Positions 28,359 to 37,482 of a stretch of 64,000 nucleotides of DNA are shown here, piece after piece. The notes beneath the pieces were generated by a model, which was given only the letters and a program-made list of their open reading frames with translations, did no database searches and was not told where the DNA came from. Location: contig NZ_CP046525.1 of the NCBI RefSeq assembly GCF_021497965.1, positions 620,001-684,000 on the forward strand, read 5' to 3'. The stretch is from Streptococcus infantis. GTDB taxonomy: Bacteria > Bacillota > Bacilli > Lactobacillales > Streptococcaceae. The first letter of the stretch is position 1. Each line of letters begins with the position of its first letter. A program made the position numbers and the translations under genes.

Positions 28359-29066
28359 ATGAAAGTTATTCAAGTAAAAAATCCTGAAGAAGGTGGAAAA
28401 GTAGCTTTTGAAATTTTAAAAGAAAAGTTAGCAAAGGGTGCTCAAACATTAGGACTTGCGACAGGTAGCAGTCCACTTGAGTTCTACAGAGAAATCGTAG
28501 AGAGTGACCTTGATTTTTCAAATCTTACAAGTGTCAACTTGGACGAATATGTAGGATTAGATGGAGATAATCCTCAATCTTATCGTTATTTCATGCAAGA
28601 ACATCTGTTCAATAAAAAGCCATTTAAAGAAAGCTTTTTGCCTCGTGGAGTTAAAGACAATGCAGAAGAAGAAGTAGAACGCTATAATCAAATTCTTGCT
28701 GATCATCCGGTTGATTTGCAAATCTTGGGAATTGGTCGAAATGGTCACATTGGATTTAACGAACCAGGAACTCCGTTCGATAGCCAAACTCATCTTGTAG
28801 ACCTTGATCAGTCTACCATTGAGGCTAATGCTCGTTTCTTTGATAAAATCGAAGACGTACCAACACAAGCTATTTCAATGGGTATTAAAAATATCTTAGA
28901 TGCCAAATCTATTCTTCTCTTCGCTTATGGCCCATCAAAAGCAGAAGCTATTGCCGGAACTGTTGAAGGTCCAGTGACTGAAAATCTACCAGCAAGTAGT
29001 TTGCAAAATCATTCGGATGTGACTATTATTGCGGATGCAGAAGCACTAAGTTTATTAAAGAAATAA
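28359..29066 (+). CDS. nagB: Glucosamine-6-phosphate deaminase
   Basis: A 235-residue cytoplasmic enzyme converting glucosamine-6-phosphate to fructose-6-phosphate and ammonia, linking amino-sugar catabolism to glycolysis. Motifs include [14 protein letters not shown] (phosphate loop), NLDEYVGL, and [15 protein letters not shown] with the catalytic His and Glu. The length fits the short Gram-positive form, without the allosteric insertion of E. coli NagB. It is monocistronic between two surface-protein genes, with a NagR operator and a cre-like site upstream. GTGGAGG precedes the ATG. Confidence 0.96.
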   Translation: MKVIQVKNPEEGGKVAFEILKEKLAKGAQTLGLATGSSPLEFYREIVESDLDFSNLTSVNLDEYVGLDGDNPQSYRYFMQEHLFNKKPFKESFLPRGVKDNAEEEVERYNQILADHPVDLQILGIGRNGHIGFNEPGTPFDSQTHLVDLDQSTIEANARFFDKIEDVPTQAISMGIKNILDAKSILLFAYGPSKAEAIAGTVEGPVTENLPASSLQNHSDVTIIADAEALSLLKK

Positions 29067-29076
29067 GTTAATCTAA

Positions 29077-29114
29077 AAGCCATTCATCTAATAAAGTTGG
29101 GATGGCTTTTTTGT
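29077..29114 (+). terminator. nagB terminator
   Basis: AAAAGCCAT / ATGGCTTTTTT inverted repeat with an ~18-base loop. Confidence 0.75.
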
Positions 29115-29246
29115 TGAAAACATTTAAGAAATTGTTATATTGTTTTTTAAAAAGTATAAAAATAAGAAAAAAAGCAATCTTTATATACAGTAATTTTATA
29201 ATAACAATTTTTTAGTAAATAATTCAAATTATTTCAATTATAAAAC

Positions 29247-29275
29247 TAGACTTTTAAAATAAATATTGCTACAAT
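29247..29275 (+). promoter_or_regulatory. Probable promoter of the Cna-type adhesin gene
   Basis: TAGACT and TGC-extended TACAAT with 17-base spacing. The -35 is weak. Confidence 0.45.
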
Positions 29276-29320
29276 AAACATTAAATAATAACTAATTAGA
29301 AACAAAGGAGACAGATAGAA

Positions 29321-31243
29321 ATGAATATGAAAAAAATTGGATTTTTTTCTATCATCATGTGTTTATTAACAGTCATAATTTCTCTTACTTTAACAAAGGC
29401 TTCTGCCGAAGTATCAGAGTTGACTGGTTCTAGTAAGTCTGTAGATGCGATTACTTCGCTTAACATCACAAATAATAAAGGTGGAAATCTTGATGGGGAC
29501 CTGCCACAATGGGTTACATTCAGATTAAACGCAAACTTTGATTTATCAGGTAAAGATGTTAAAGCCGGTGATACAACTACTATTGATGTTTCAGATGCTC
29601 TTTATATAGAATCACAAAACTTTGAAATTCGAGATACAGCAACTAATAATCTCATCGCAACTGGTAAAATTGATGAAACTAAAAAACATATCATCTTAAC
29701 CTATACTGATTATGCTGAAAAGCACTCTGACACCAGTGGTTCTTTCTTTGTCTATACTCGAGTGGACTTTCAAAAGAATCCTGAAAAAGGAGAAATTCCT
29801 GTTCAAATTACTATCAATGGTAAAGTATATAATGCCGGTAAGGTGAATTTTACTGGAGTTGGAGAAGCCAAACCAGAGTTGTTCTCAAAAACTGGATGGA
29901 TAAGTAATGAAGAACAAAGAATTCTTTCTTATTCCATTTCAATCAACCAGACAAAAGAGAGTTATAAAGATGCAATAGTTGAAGACGCATTGAAGTTCTC
30001 TAACGCATCTTACATCAAAGATAGTATTCATATTTATAAAGGGAAATTCAACTATGTAAATGGAGAATGGGAATTTAACGATAAAACAGATGTAACTAAT
30101 CAACATACTGTTACAGTTAGTGAAGATGGTCGATCATTTGTTATTCAACTTGGAGATATCACTGAAGCTGATCAATACCGTATTGAATATAATGTTCAAG
30201 CAAATTATGCATTTGCAGATGGTGAAAAATTAGATAATGATGCTGTTTTAAAAGCAAAAGAAAAAACTTTGGAAAATGCGACTCAAACTACCGTTGCTCA
30301 GATAGCAGGTGGTTCAGGTATTGGATATGTCTTCTCGATTAATATCCATAAAGTAGATGAAACGAACCAACCACTAGCGGGGGCTAAGTTTAAAGTTGTA
30401 CGACAAGCTAATAATCAAGTGATTGGTGAGTTTACCACAGATGCTGAAGGGAAAATTACAGTAACTGGCCTTTTGAAAGACAAGTATATCTTAACTGAAG
30501 TTGAAGCACCAAAGGGGTATGTGATAAATACAGCAGACACAGAAGTGAATGCAACAGATTTTGGAGCTGATAAATCAGTTACAAAAACAATCGTCAATCC
30601 AAAAGAACAAACCACAACTACGACAACCACAACAGAAGCGCCGACAACAACCACAACGACAACAACGACAGAAGCGCCGACAACAACCACAACGACAACA
30701 ACGACAGAAGCGCCGACGACAACATCAACGACAACAACGACAGAAGCGCCGACAACAACCACAACGACAACAACGACAGAAGCGCCGACAACAACCACAA
30801 CGACAACAACGACAGAAGCGCCGACAACAACCACAACGACAACAACGACAGAAGCGCCGACAACAACCACAACGACTACAACGACGGAAGCTCCGATGAC
30901 AACATCAACGACAACAACGACAGAAGCGCCGACGACAACATCAACGACTACAACGACAGAAGCGTCGACGACAACATCAACGACAACAACGACAGAAGCG
31001 CCGACGACAACATCAACGACTACAACGACAGAAGAGTCGACGACAACATCAACGACTACAACAACAGAAGAGTCAACGACAACATCAACAACCACTTCAA
31101 AACCAGAAGTATCTGAGACAACTACTACAGAAGATAAGCCAGGTCTTCCATATACTGGTGAGTCTACAGGTATTGCATTAGTAATTGCTGGTGTATCTAT
31201 CTTGGCAGGTAGTCTCGTTATGAAAAAGAAATTTTCTAAATAA
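29321..31243 (+). CDS. Cna/SpaA-type LPXTG adhesin with Thr-rich stalk
   Basis: A 640-residue wall protein. Residues 1-29 are a classical signal peptide (no YSIRK). Residues ~30-330 resemble the tandem Ig-like N domains of collagen- and fibrinogen-binding MSCRAMMs. Residues ~338-428 are a SpaA/Cna_B domain: Lys in SINIHKVDE, GAKFKV, and Glu in YILTEVEAPKGY, the isopeptide triad pattern. Then come ~13 copies of a 12-residue Thr/Glu-Ala-Pro unit (~430-586), LPYTG at 609-613, a membrane helix and basic tail. The stalk is probably O-glycosylated, given its threonine density. The ligand is unknown; collagen or fibrinogen is a family-based guess. AAAGGAG fixes the first ATG. Confidence 0.85.
   Translation: MNMKKIGFFSIIMCLLTVIISLTLTKASAEVSELTGSSKSVDAITSLNITNNKGGNLDGDLPQWVTFRLNANFDLSGKDVKAGDTTTIDVSDALYIESQNFEIRDTATNNLIATGKIDETKKHIILTYTDYAEKHSDTSGSFFVYTRVDFQKNPEKGEIPVQITINGKVYNAGKVNFTGVGEAKPELFSKTGWISNEEQRILSYSISINQTKESYKDAIVEDALKFSNASYIKDSIHIYKGKFNYVNGEWEFNDKTDVTNQHTVTVSEDGRSFVIQLGDITEADQYRIEYNVQANYAFADGEKLDNDAVLKAKEKTLENATQTTVAQIAGGSGIGYVFSINIHKVDETNQPLAGAKFKVVRQANNQVIGEFTTDAEGKITVTGLLKDKYILTEVEAPKGYVINTADTEVNATDFGADKSVTKTIVNPKEQTTTTTTTTEAPTTTTTTTTTEAPTTTTTTTTTEAPTTTSTTTTTEAPTTTTTTTTTEAPTTTTTTTTTEAPTTTTTTTTTEAPTTTTTTTTTEAPMTTSTTTTTEAPTTTSTTTTTEASTTTSTTTTTEAPTTTSTTTTTEESTTTSTTTTTEESTTTSTTTSKPEVSETTTTEDKPGLPYTGESTGIALVIAGVSILAGSLVMKKKFSK
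30609..31076 (+). repeat. Thr-stalk coding tandem repeat, 36-bp unit, about 13 copies
   Basis: Each 36-base unit encodes nine Thr/Ser residues plus EAP, with later units degenerating to EAS and EES. Early copies are nearly identical in DNA, which implies recent amplification. Confidence 0.92.
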
Positions 31244-31268
31244 TTGAGTTTAGAAAAAGATAGTTAAT

Positions 31269-31293
31269 AAAAAGGACTTTAGGGTCCTTTTTA
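31269..31293 (+). terminator. Terminator of the Cna-type adhesin gene
   Basis: AAAAAGGAC / GTCCTTTTT stem with a six-base loop. Confidence 0.85.
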
Positions 31294-31329
31294 TTTGTCA
31301 ATGAAAAATAATGAAATGCACTATTTTTC

Positions 31330-31358
31330 TTGACAATTTTCATCAATACATGTAAAAT
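31330..31358 (+). promoter_or_regulatory. rpsU promoter
   Basis: Perfect TTGACA and TAAAAT with a 17-base spacer. Confidence 0.8.
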
Positions 31359-31392
31359 AGAATAGATCTTGAACTTGAAGGGAGTGAAAATA

Positions 31393-31569
31393 ATGTCTAA
31401 AACAGTAGTACGTAAGAATGAATCTCTTGACGATGCACTTCGTCGTTTCAAACGTGCGGTTACTAAAGCTGGTACTCTTCAAGAAACACGCAAACGTGAA
31501 TTCTATGAAAAACCTTCTGTAAAACGTAAACGTAAATCAGAAGCAGCTCGTAAACGTAAAAAATTCTAA
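31393..31569 (+). CDS. rpsU: 30S ribosomal protein S21
   Basis: A 58-residue, very basic small-subunit protein that helps ribosomes engage mRNA near the anti-Shine-Dalgarno region. The sequence [20 protein letters not shown] and the Lys/Arg-rich tail ending RKRKKF are diagnostic. The start follows GGGAGTG; eight further in-frame codons upstream would include that ribosome site and are rejected. It is monocistronic, with its own promoter and terminator. Confidence 0.97.
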
Positions 31570-31578
31570 TTTGAAATG

Positions 31579-31607
31579 AAAGACTAGACTTATCTAGTCT
31601 TTTTTTG
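31579..31607 (+). terminator. rpsU terminator
   Basis: AAAGACTAGA / TCTAGTCTTT with a four-base loop and a T-run. Confidence 0.92.
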
Positions 31608-31999
31608 CTAATCACAAAGAGTAAAATCACAGTGAAGATTGTTAATTCAGTGTTAAACAGATATTCTAAACTTGGAAGCTTTTTGATTGTAGTTATGTGT
31701 TTTATATAAAGTTAAAATGTTGACGTTGAGAAAGTATCCTCGTTGAGGAAATTAAAAACATACTGACAGAAGTATAGGAAAACTGCTAGATATAGGTGCT
31801 GACAAAAACTATTAAAAGTCAATTTTTGAGAATAGATTTACTGATAAAAGAAAATTAAAACTCATCAATTAATCTGAAACAGTGTTGCTAAAGTCATTTG
31901 GCGCAGTAAAAATGACATTTTGTATTTTACCCCCCCTTTTTTCTTGTTTTTTTGGTATAATTAAAAATATCAGTAGAAAAAATCTGAGAGGGCTTTATC
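31608..31999 (+). other. Non-coding region upstream of the phosphorylcholine esterase gene
   Basis: About 390 AT-rich bases without a supportable gene. The 3' end holds the esterase promoter and homopolymer tracts (31930-31961). I see no known regulator motif in the rest. Confidence 0.6.
31930..31961 (+). promoter_or_regulatory. Esterase promoter with homopolymer tracts
   Basis: C7 (31930-31936), T6 (31937-31942) and T7 (31947-31953) lead into TGG-TATAAT (31956-31961). No consensus -35 is present; the C/T tracts occupy that region, so slippage could alter promoter strength. Confidence 0.6.
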
Positions 32000-34702
32000 A
32001 TGAGAAAAACAAAAGTCGCAGTCGCTTTAGGAGCATTTTTGTTTCTTAGTGTCGGCGCGAGAGTAGAGGCGGACACAACTTCGCGGTCCGACGTCAATCG
32101 GATTCATTTCATTAATACCAAAGGAAGTCCAGGGACTGATGCCATTTTACTTGAAAGTAACGGGCATTATGCGTTGATAGATATGGGTGAAGACTATGAC
32201 TTTCCAGATGGGAGCGATCCGCTTTATCCATTAAGATCGGGTATTATTACTTCAAATGTCTATGCAATTGAAGATCGACTTTTCCGTCATCTTGACCATG
32301 TAGGTGTTAAGAAGTTGGACTTTATGCTTGGAACGCATGTCCATAGTGACCATATTGGTGGAGCTGATGAAGTTCTAAAAAAATATAAGGTTGATAAATT
32401 TTATCTAAAACGATATTCGGATGATCGAATTTCCACTCAATGGGGCTTGTGGGATAATCTTTTTAACTATAATAATGCACTGAATGCCGCTAGAAAATAT
32501 GGCGTTAATCTTATTCAAGATATCTCAGATAATGATAGTCATTTCAAATTGGGTGATATGGATATTCAGTTGTATAACTACAAAAATGAATATGGCCCAG
32601 ATGGGAAATTAAAGAAAGTATATGATGACAATCCCAATTCTATTGTTGCTGTAGTTACAGTAAATGGGAAGAAAATTTATCTGGGTGGGGATCTTGATAA
32701 CGTTTATGGAGCTGAAGATCGCTTAGGCCCACAAATTGGGAAAGTCGATTTAATGAAATGGAACCATCACCTTGACGGAAAAGTTTCAAACAGCATTAAT
32801 TTTCTTAATAATCTTTCCCCATCTATTGTTGTGCAAACAACAGGATTGGATATAAATGTCCAAGCAACGAGAGATAAATTGAAACAGATGAATGTCCAAG
32901 TTGTTCATGCTTCAAGTGATAAGAAAGATGCGACTGTTTTTGATATAAAAACAGATGGCATTAATAATATTTCTCAAGAATTCCCAGATATTCCGAATAC
33001 GAATTCACGTTGGATCACTGAAGATGGATATAAGAAGTATTATTTCGCTGATGATCAGATGGCAACAGGTTGGCATACAATTGATGGAGCAAAATACTTC
33101 TTCAATGGGAAAGGACATCTGCAACAAGATAAATGGCTTCAAGATTTTGATGACGAAGGTACTCTTAAGTCTTTATATATGGATAAAGATGGGAAGTTAC
33201 AAACTTCCAAATGGCTTCAAATTGACAAGCAATGGTATTATGTGGATTCTAAAGGATATCGAAAAGAGTCGGAGTTAGCAATCATTGACGGTAAGACCTA
33301 TTACTTTGACGAAAAAGGGATTATGCAAACTGGTACCAGAACAGTGAATGGAGCAACTCTGGTCTTTGATGATACAGGTGCGCTTTCAAATGAACTAAGA
33401 GCATCATCCTGGAATAAAATCGGTAATAAATGGTATTACCTAGATGAAAATAAAAAAATGACCATTGGTTTCAAAGAAATTGATGGAAAGATGTACTATT
33501 TCAATGAAGCCGGAGAAATGGGAACTTATTGGCAATATACGCACCAAAAATGGTATTACTTTAGCGCTTCAGGTGAAATGAAACGTGGTTGGCTCAATGA
33601 TGCAGGTAAATGGTATTATCTAGATCCTAAAACTGGAGAAATGTTCACTGGTTCAAATAAAATTGACGGCAAACTCTATCGCTTTAATGATGGAGGCGTC
33701 ATGGCAACTGGTTGGGAACAGTTTGATGGCAAATGGTACTATTATACATCTAGTGGCGATCAGAAAAAAGGCTGGCTTAAATACAACAATGACTGGTACT
33801 ATCTCGAACTGAAAGATGGAGAGATGGTTACAGGAACCAAAGAAATCGATGGGCAACAATATAGCTTTAAAGATAGTGGTGCTATGGTTACTGGCTGGAA
33901 ACAAACAGATGACAAATGGTACTATTATGCATCAAGTGGTGAACTGAAAAAAGGCTGGATTAAATATGCTGGTGATTGGTACTATCTTGATTCGAAAGAT
34001 GGAGAGATGGTTACAGGAACCAAAGAAATCGATGGACAACAATATAGCTTTAAGGCTAGTGGTGCTATGGTTACTGGCTGGAAACAAGAAGATGATAAAT
34101 GGTACTATTATGCATCAAGTGGTGAGCAGAAAAAAGGTTGGATAAAATCTGCAGGTAAGTGGTACTACTTGAATCAAAATGACGGCGTTATGGTGACCGG
34201 TAGACAGGAAATTGATGGTGTCAAATATAGCTTTAACCAATCTGGAGCTATGGAAACCGGATGGGTATTTGACGGCAAAGATTGGTACTATCATAAAGAA
34301 TCTGGAGCCATGGAAACTGGTTGGTTTAAATATTCTGGCAAATGGTTCTTCCTAGATGGTGATTCTGGAAAAATGCTTACTGGTATCCATGAAATCTCTG
34401 GAGATAACTATTACTTTAATATTGCAGGTGAAATGCAAGTTGGTTGGATTCAAGAAAAAGGGGACTGGTATTATTTCAAACCAAGTGGTGAAATGCTTCG
34501 TGATGGAATTACACCTGATGGCTATAAAGTCGCTAGTGATGGTAGATGGCGTTCAAATGGAGTGACTACCACAACGACGAGTGTAGAAGAAACAACTTCA
34601 AAAGATTCATCGCTTAGAGAAGCTTTTGAACCTACAACAGATGCTACCCAAACTAGTGAGGAAAAATCAGTTCCAGTTAGTGATGACAAAGCTTCTAACT
34701 AA
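32000..34702 (+). CDS. pce: Choline-binding phosphorylcholine esterase (Pce/CbpE-like), extended repeat region
   Basis: A 900-residue secreted protein. A signal peptide (~1-24) is followed by a metallo-beta-lactamase-fold esterase (~30-330) that removes phosphorylcholine from teichoic acids. Metal ligands are visible in HVHSDH (113-118), Asp231 of GGDLDN and His in KWNHHLD (~256). The catalytic domain closely parallels pneumococcal Pce (ESNGHYALIDMGEDYDFPDG; IYLGGDLDNVYGAEDR). Residues ~340-855 are roughly two dozen choline-binding repeats (GW, KWYYL/F), which hold the enzyme on cell-wall choline, then a family-typical TPDGYKVASDGRW segment and a Ser/Thr-rich tail. At 900 residues it is far longer than pneumococcal Pce (about 630), the excess being choline-binding repeats. 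Confidence 0.92.
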   Translation: MRKTKVAVALGAFLFLSVGARVEADTTSRSDVNRIHFINTKGSPGTDAILLESNGHYALIDMGEDYDFPDGSDPLYPLRSGIITSNVYAIEDRLFRHLDHVGVKKLDFMLGTHVHSDHIGGADEVLKKYKVDKFYLKRYSDDRISTQWGLWDNLFNYNNALNAARKYGVNLIQDISDNDSHFKLGDMDIQLYNYKNEYGPDGKLKKVYDDNPNSIVAVVTVNGKKIYLGGDLDNVYGAEDRLGPQIGKVDLMKWNHHLDGKVSNSINFLNNLSPSIVVQTTGLDINVQATRDKLKQMNVQVVHASSDKKDATVFDIKTDGINNISQEFPDIPNTNSRWITEDGYKKYYFADDQMATGWHTIDGAKYFFNGKGHLQQDKWLQDFDDEGTLKSLYMDKDGKLQTSKWLQIDKQWYYVDSKGYRKESELAIIDGKTYYFDEKGIMQTGTRTVNGATLVFDDTGALSNELRASSWNKIGNKWYYLDENKKMTIGFKEIDGKMYYFNEAGEMGTYWQYTHQKWYYFSASGEMKRGWLNDAGKWYYLDPKTGEMFTGSNKIDGKLYRFNDGGVMATGWEQFDGKWYYYTSSGDQKKGWLKYNNDWYYLELKDGEMVTGTKEIDGQQYSFKDSGAMVTGWKQTDDKWYYYASSGELKKGWIKYAGDWYYLDSKDGEMVTGTKEIDGQQYSFKASGAMVTGWKQEDDKWYYYASSGEQKKGWIKSAGKWYYLNQNDGVMVTGRQEIDGVKYSFNQSGAMETGWVFDGKDWYYHKESGAMETGWFKYSGKWFFLDGDSGKMLTGIHEISGDNYYFNIAGEMQVGWIQEKGDWYYFKPSGEMLRDGITPDGYKVASDGRWRSNGVTTTTTSVEETTSKDSSLREAFEPTTDATQTSEEKSVPVSDDKASN
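33764..34129 (+). repeat. Near-identical 183-bp duplication in the choline-binding region
   Basis: Copies at 33764-33946 and 33947-34129 encode the same 61-residue block of choline-binding repeats with few changes, and a partial third copy follows. This indicates recent expansion. Confidence 0.85.
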
Positions 34703-34728
34703 TCACTTTGTCGAATAGATTTTAAAGA

Positions 34729-34765
34729 AGGGATTAAATAACAGTTTGTTGTTTAATCTCTTTTT
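34729..34765 (+). terminator. Terminator of the esterase gene
   Basis: GATTAAATAAC / GTTGTTTAATC stem with one mismatch, then CTCTTTTT. Confidence 0.8.
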
Positions 34766-34846
34766 CGATAGGTTAAATCTTTTAAAGAGTTCTTCCTAAA
34801 TAAATAGCGTAAAGACTGTTAAAAACATAAACTTATTTCTACAATC

Positions 34847-34855
34847 TGATATAAT
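34847..34855 (+). promoter_or_regulatory. hprK operon promoter (-10)
   Basis: TGA-TATAAT, a consensus extended -10, lies 30 bases before the hprK ATG. The -35 is not convincing. Confidence 0.6.
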
Positions 34856-34885
34856 AGTAGGAGAACCTTATTGAAGGAGAAAAAT

Positions 34886-35821
34886 ATGTCGGTTTTAGTC
34901 AAAGAAGTAATTGATAAACTCAGACTAGACATTGTCTATGGTGAGCCAGAATTACTTGAAAAGGAAATAAATACGGGCGATATTTGTCGACCAGGTCTCG
35001 AAATGACGGGCTATTTTGATTACTATACTCCAGAACGTATCCAATTGTTGGGAATGAAGGAGTGGTCCTATCTCATTAGCATGTCTTCTCACAACCGCTA
35101 CCAGGTTTTGAAGAAATTATTTCAACCAGAAACACCTGCAGTTATTGTTTCGCGTGGTTTAGTAGTTCCAGAAGAAATGCTAAAGGCTGCTAGAGAATGT
35201 AAAATCGCTATTTTAACAAGTCGTACTGCAACCAGTCGTCTATCTGGTGAACTATCAAGTTACTTGGACTCTCGTTTGGCCGAACGCGCAAGTGTGCATG
35301 GTGTTTTGATGGATATCTATGGTATGGGTGTTCTGATTCAAGGTGATAGTGGTATCGGTAAGAGTGAGACCGGACTTGAGTTGGTCAAACGCGGACATCG
35401 TCTAGTCGCAGATGATCGCGTGGATATCTATGCTAAAGACGAGATGACACTTTGGGGTGAGCCAGCAGAAATCTTGAAGCATTTGTTAGAAATTCGCGGC
35501 GTTGGTATTATTGATATCATGAGCCTTTATGGGGCTAGTGCCGTTAAGGATTCTTCACAAGTTCAATTGGCTGTCTATTTAGAAAATTACGATACTGATA
35601 AGGTCTTTGACCGTTTGGGGAATAATGCGGAAGAATTGGAAATCTCAGGTGTTTCTATTCCACGTATTCGTATCCCAGTAAAAACAGGACGTAATATCTC
35701 TGTCGTTATCGAGGCGGCTGCAATGAATTATCGTTCGAAGGAGATGGGCTTTGATGCGACACGCCTCTTTGAAGAACGATTGACAAAACTAATTGAAAGG
35801 AACGAGATGAAGAATGATTGA
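34886..35821 (+). CDS. hprK: HPr kinase/phosphorylase
   Basis: A 311-residue bifunctional enzyme that phosphorylates HPr on Ser46 and reverses the reaction, controlling carbon catabolite repression through CcpA. The P-loop [14 protein letters not shown] and the family signature [13 protein letters not shown] are clear. The ATG (MSVLVKEV) has GAAGGAG upstream; a TTG 15 bases earlier would include that ribosome site and is rejected. It overlaps lgt by eight bases and heads an operon hprK-lgt and two small genes. Confidence 0.95.
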   Translation: MSVLVKEVIDKLRLDIVYGEPELLEKEINTGDICRPGLEMTGYFDYYTPERIQLLGMKEWSYLISMSSHNRYQVLKKLFQPETPAVIVSRGLVVPEEMLKAARECKIAILTSRTATSRLSGELSSYLDSRLAERASVHGVLMDIYGMGVLIQGDSGIGKSETGLELVKRGHRLVADDRVDIYAKDEMTLWGEPAEILKHLLEIRGVGIIDIMSLYGASAVKDSSQVQLAVYLENYDTDKVFDRLGNNAEELEISGVSIPRIRIPVKTGRNISVVIEAAAMNYRSKEMGFDATRLFEERLTKLIERNEMKND

Positions 35822-36602
35822 TCCAGTTGCTTTTCAAATTGGTCCTTTGGGTATTAGATGGTATGCACTCTGCATCGTTTCAGGTCTTATTTTAGCAGTC
35901 TATCTTGCAAGTAAAGAAGCACCAAAAAAGAACATCTTATCCGATGACATTTTAGACTTTATTTTAATTGCTTTTCCTTTAGCTATCATTGGTGCTCGAC
36001 TTTATTATGTCATTTTTAGATTTGACTACTATAGTCAGCATATGGGAGAGATTTTTGCCATTTGGAATGGAGGTCTTGCCATATACGGCGGTTTAATCAC
36101 CGGAGCAATCGTACTCTATTTCTTTGCTGATCGTAGATTAATCAACACATGGGATTTCTTGGATATTGCTGCTCCAAGCGTTATGATTGCTCAGAGCCTT
36201 GGACGTTGGGGGAATTTCTTTAACCAGGAAGCCTACGGAGCAGTTGTTGAAAATCTTGATTACCTACCTGGTTTTATTAAGAATCAGATGTATATCGATG
36301 GCTCCTATCGACAACCAACCTTCCTTTATGAATCTATCTGGAATCTCATTGGGTTTACGTTGATTATTATTTTTAGACGTCGATTAAAGAGTATTCGTCG
36401 TGGTTATATCACTGCCTTCTATCTAATTTGGTATGGATTTGGACGTATGATCATTGAAGGTATGCGAACAGATAGTCTCATGTTCTTTGGACTTCGAGTA
36501 TCTCAATGGTTGTCAGTTCTATTAATTGGACTTGGAATTTATATTATCGTTTATCAAAATCGAAAAAAAGCACCATTTTATAATGTGAAAAAGGAGAATT
36601 AA
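35814..36602 (+). CDS. lgt: Prolipoprotein diacylglyceryl transferase
   Basis: A 262-residue membrane enzyme that attaches diacylglycerol from phosphatidylglycerol to the lipobox cysteine of prelipoproteins. About seven hydrophobic segments are present, with the family signature [13 protein letters not shown] near residue 130. Substrates in this window include PstS and the amino-acid binding lipoprotein. It overlaps hprK by eight bases, the usual arrangement in streptococci. Confidence 0.95.
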   Translation: MIDPVAFQIGPLGIRWYALCIVSGLILAVYLASKEAPKKNILSDDILDFILIAFPLAIIGARLYYVIFRFDYYSQHMGEIFAIWNGGLAIYGGLITGAIVLYFFADRRLINTWDFLDIAAPSVMIAQSLGRWGNFFNQEAYGAVVENLDYLPGFIKNQMYIDGSYRQPTFLYESIWNLIGFTLIIIFRRRLKSIRRGYITAFYLIWYGFGRMIIEGMRTDSLMFFGLRVSQWLSVLLIGLGIYIIVYQNRKKAPFYNVKKEN

Positions 36603-36603
36603 A

Positions 36604-36987
36604 ATGTTAGAAGTTGCTTATATCATTGTGGCAATTGCCTTGGTTGTATTCTTAGTTTATCTGATTATTACCCTTCAAAAAGTTGGTCGTGTAATCGATG
36701 AAACTGAAACGACTGTTAAAACCTTAACTTCAGATGTAAATGTTACTCTACATCACACAAACGAACTACTTGCAAAGGTCAATGTTCTTGCTGACGATAT
36801 CAATGTCAAAGTTGCAACCATTGATCCACTCTTTACAGCAGTTGCAGATCTTTCTGTTTCTGTTTCTGATCTAAATGAGCAAGCTCGTGTCTTGAGTAAA
36901 AAAGCTTCATCTGCAGGTTCAAAAACTTTAAAGACTAGTGCTGGTTTGTCTGCCATTCGTGTTGCAAGTAAATTTTTTAAAAAATAA
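36604..36987 (+). CDS. DUF948 membrane protein
   Basis: A 127-residue protein with one N-terminal membrane helix (~4-25) and a helical cytoplasmic or surface region rich in Val, Thr and Asp, matching DUF948. Members often sit beside YtxH-type genes, as here, and are called general-stress proteins in Bacillus; the molecular role is unknown. It starts two bases after lgt with AAGGAG overlapping the lgt end. Confidence 0.8.
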   Translation: MLEVAYIIVAIALVVFLVYLIITLQKVGRVIDETETTVKTLTSDVNVTLHHTNELLAKVNVLADDINVKVATIDPLFTAVADLSVSVSDLNEQARVLSKKASSAGSKTLKTSAGLSAIRVASKFFKK

Positions 36988-37001
36988 AAAGGAGATAGCT
37001 C

Positions 37002-37397
37002 ATGGGTAAATTATCATCAATCCTTTTAGGAACTGTTTCAGGTGTTGCCGTTGCTTTATTCCTAACAAGTGAAAAAGGGAAACGAGTTACGAGTCGAGCA
37101 CAAGACTTTATTGAAGATTTGAAAGAAGATCCTGAATACGCTAAAGAACAAGTCTGCGAAAAGCTGACTGATGTCAAAGATCAAACCAAAGAATTTGTTC
37201 TTAAAACAAAAGAACAAATCGAATCTGGGGAAATTACTCTCGATACCGTCCTCGATAAAGCAAAATATCACGCTCAACAAGCTACTGAAGCTTCGAAAGA
37301 AACCTTGAACAGTCTCAAAGAACAATTGGAAGAAAAAGTAGTTGTTGAAGATCAAGAAGATGGTCAAGAAATTGTCATCGATATTCAAGAAGACTAA
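37002..37397 (+). CDS. YtxH-domain protein
   Basis: A 131-residue protein with an N-terminal glycine-containing membrane helix (LLGTVSGVAVALFLTSEKGK, residues ~8-27) typical of the YtxH family, followed by a long charged amphipathic helix region and an acidic tail. It is probably membrane-attached and stress related; no enzymatic motif is present. Last gene of the hprK operon. Confidence 0.8.
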   Translation: MGKLSSILLGTVSGVAVALFLTSEKGKRVTSRAQDFIEDLKEDPEYAKEQVCEKLTDVKDQTKEFVLKTKEQIESGEITLDTVLDKAKYHAQQATEASKETLNSLKEQLEEKVVVEDQEDGQEIVIDIQED

Positions 37398-37401
37398 ATA
37401 G

Positions 37402-37449
37402 AATCGCCATTTCCTGATTTTCAAATGAATCAGGAATGGTGATTTTTTT
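37402..37449 (+). terminator. Terminator of the hprK operon
   Basis: A long stem AATCGCCATT-CCTGATT / AATCAGG-AATGGTGATT with a short loop, followed by seven T. It directly precedes the hemW promoter. Confidence 0.88.
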
Positions 37450-37466
37450 CTTGAGTGAACTCTTTG

Positions 37467-37475
37467 TGGTATAAT
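37467..37475 (+). promoter_or_regulatory. hemW promoter (-10) directly before the start codon
   Basis: TGG-TATAAT ends only seven bases before the hemW ATG, so transcription should start at or next to the initiation codon. No Shine-Dalgarno sequence fits between. Confidence 0.7.
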
Positions 37476-37482
37476 AAATACT

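Noticed and set aside
30609-31076. Regular repeats that might suggest a CRISPR array
   Set aside because: Units are contiguous 36-bp coding repeats without unique spacers, and no cas gene is nearby.
30415-31095. Minus-strand Val-rich frame and plus-strand Gln/Arg-rich frame in the Thr stalk
   Set aside because: Low-complexity shadows of the 36-bp repeat in other frames.
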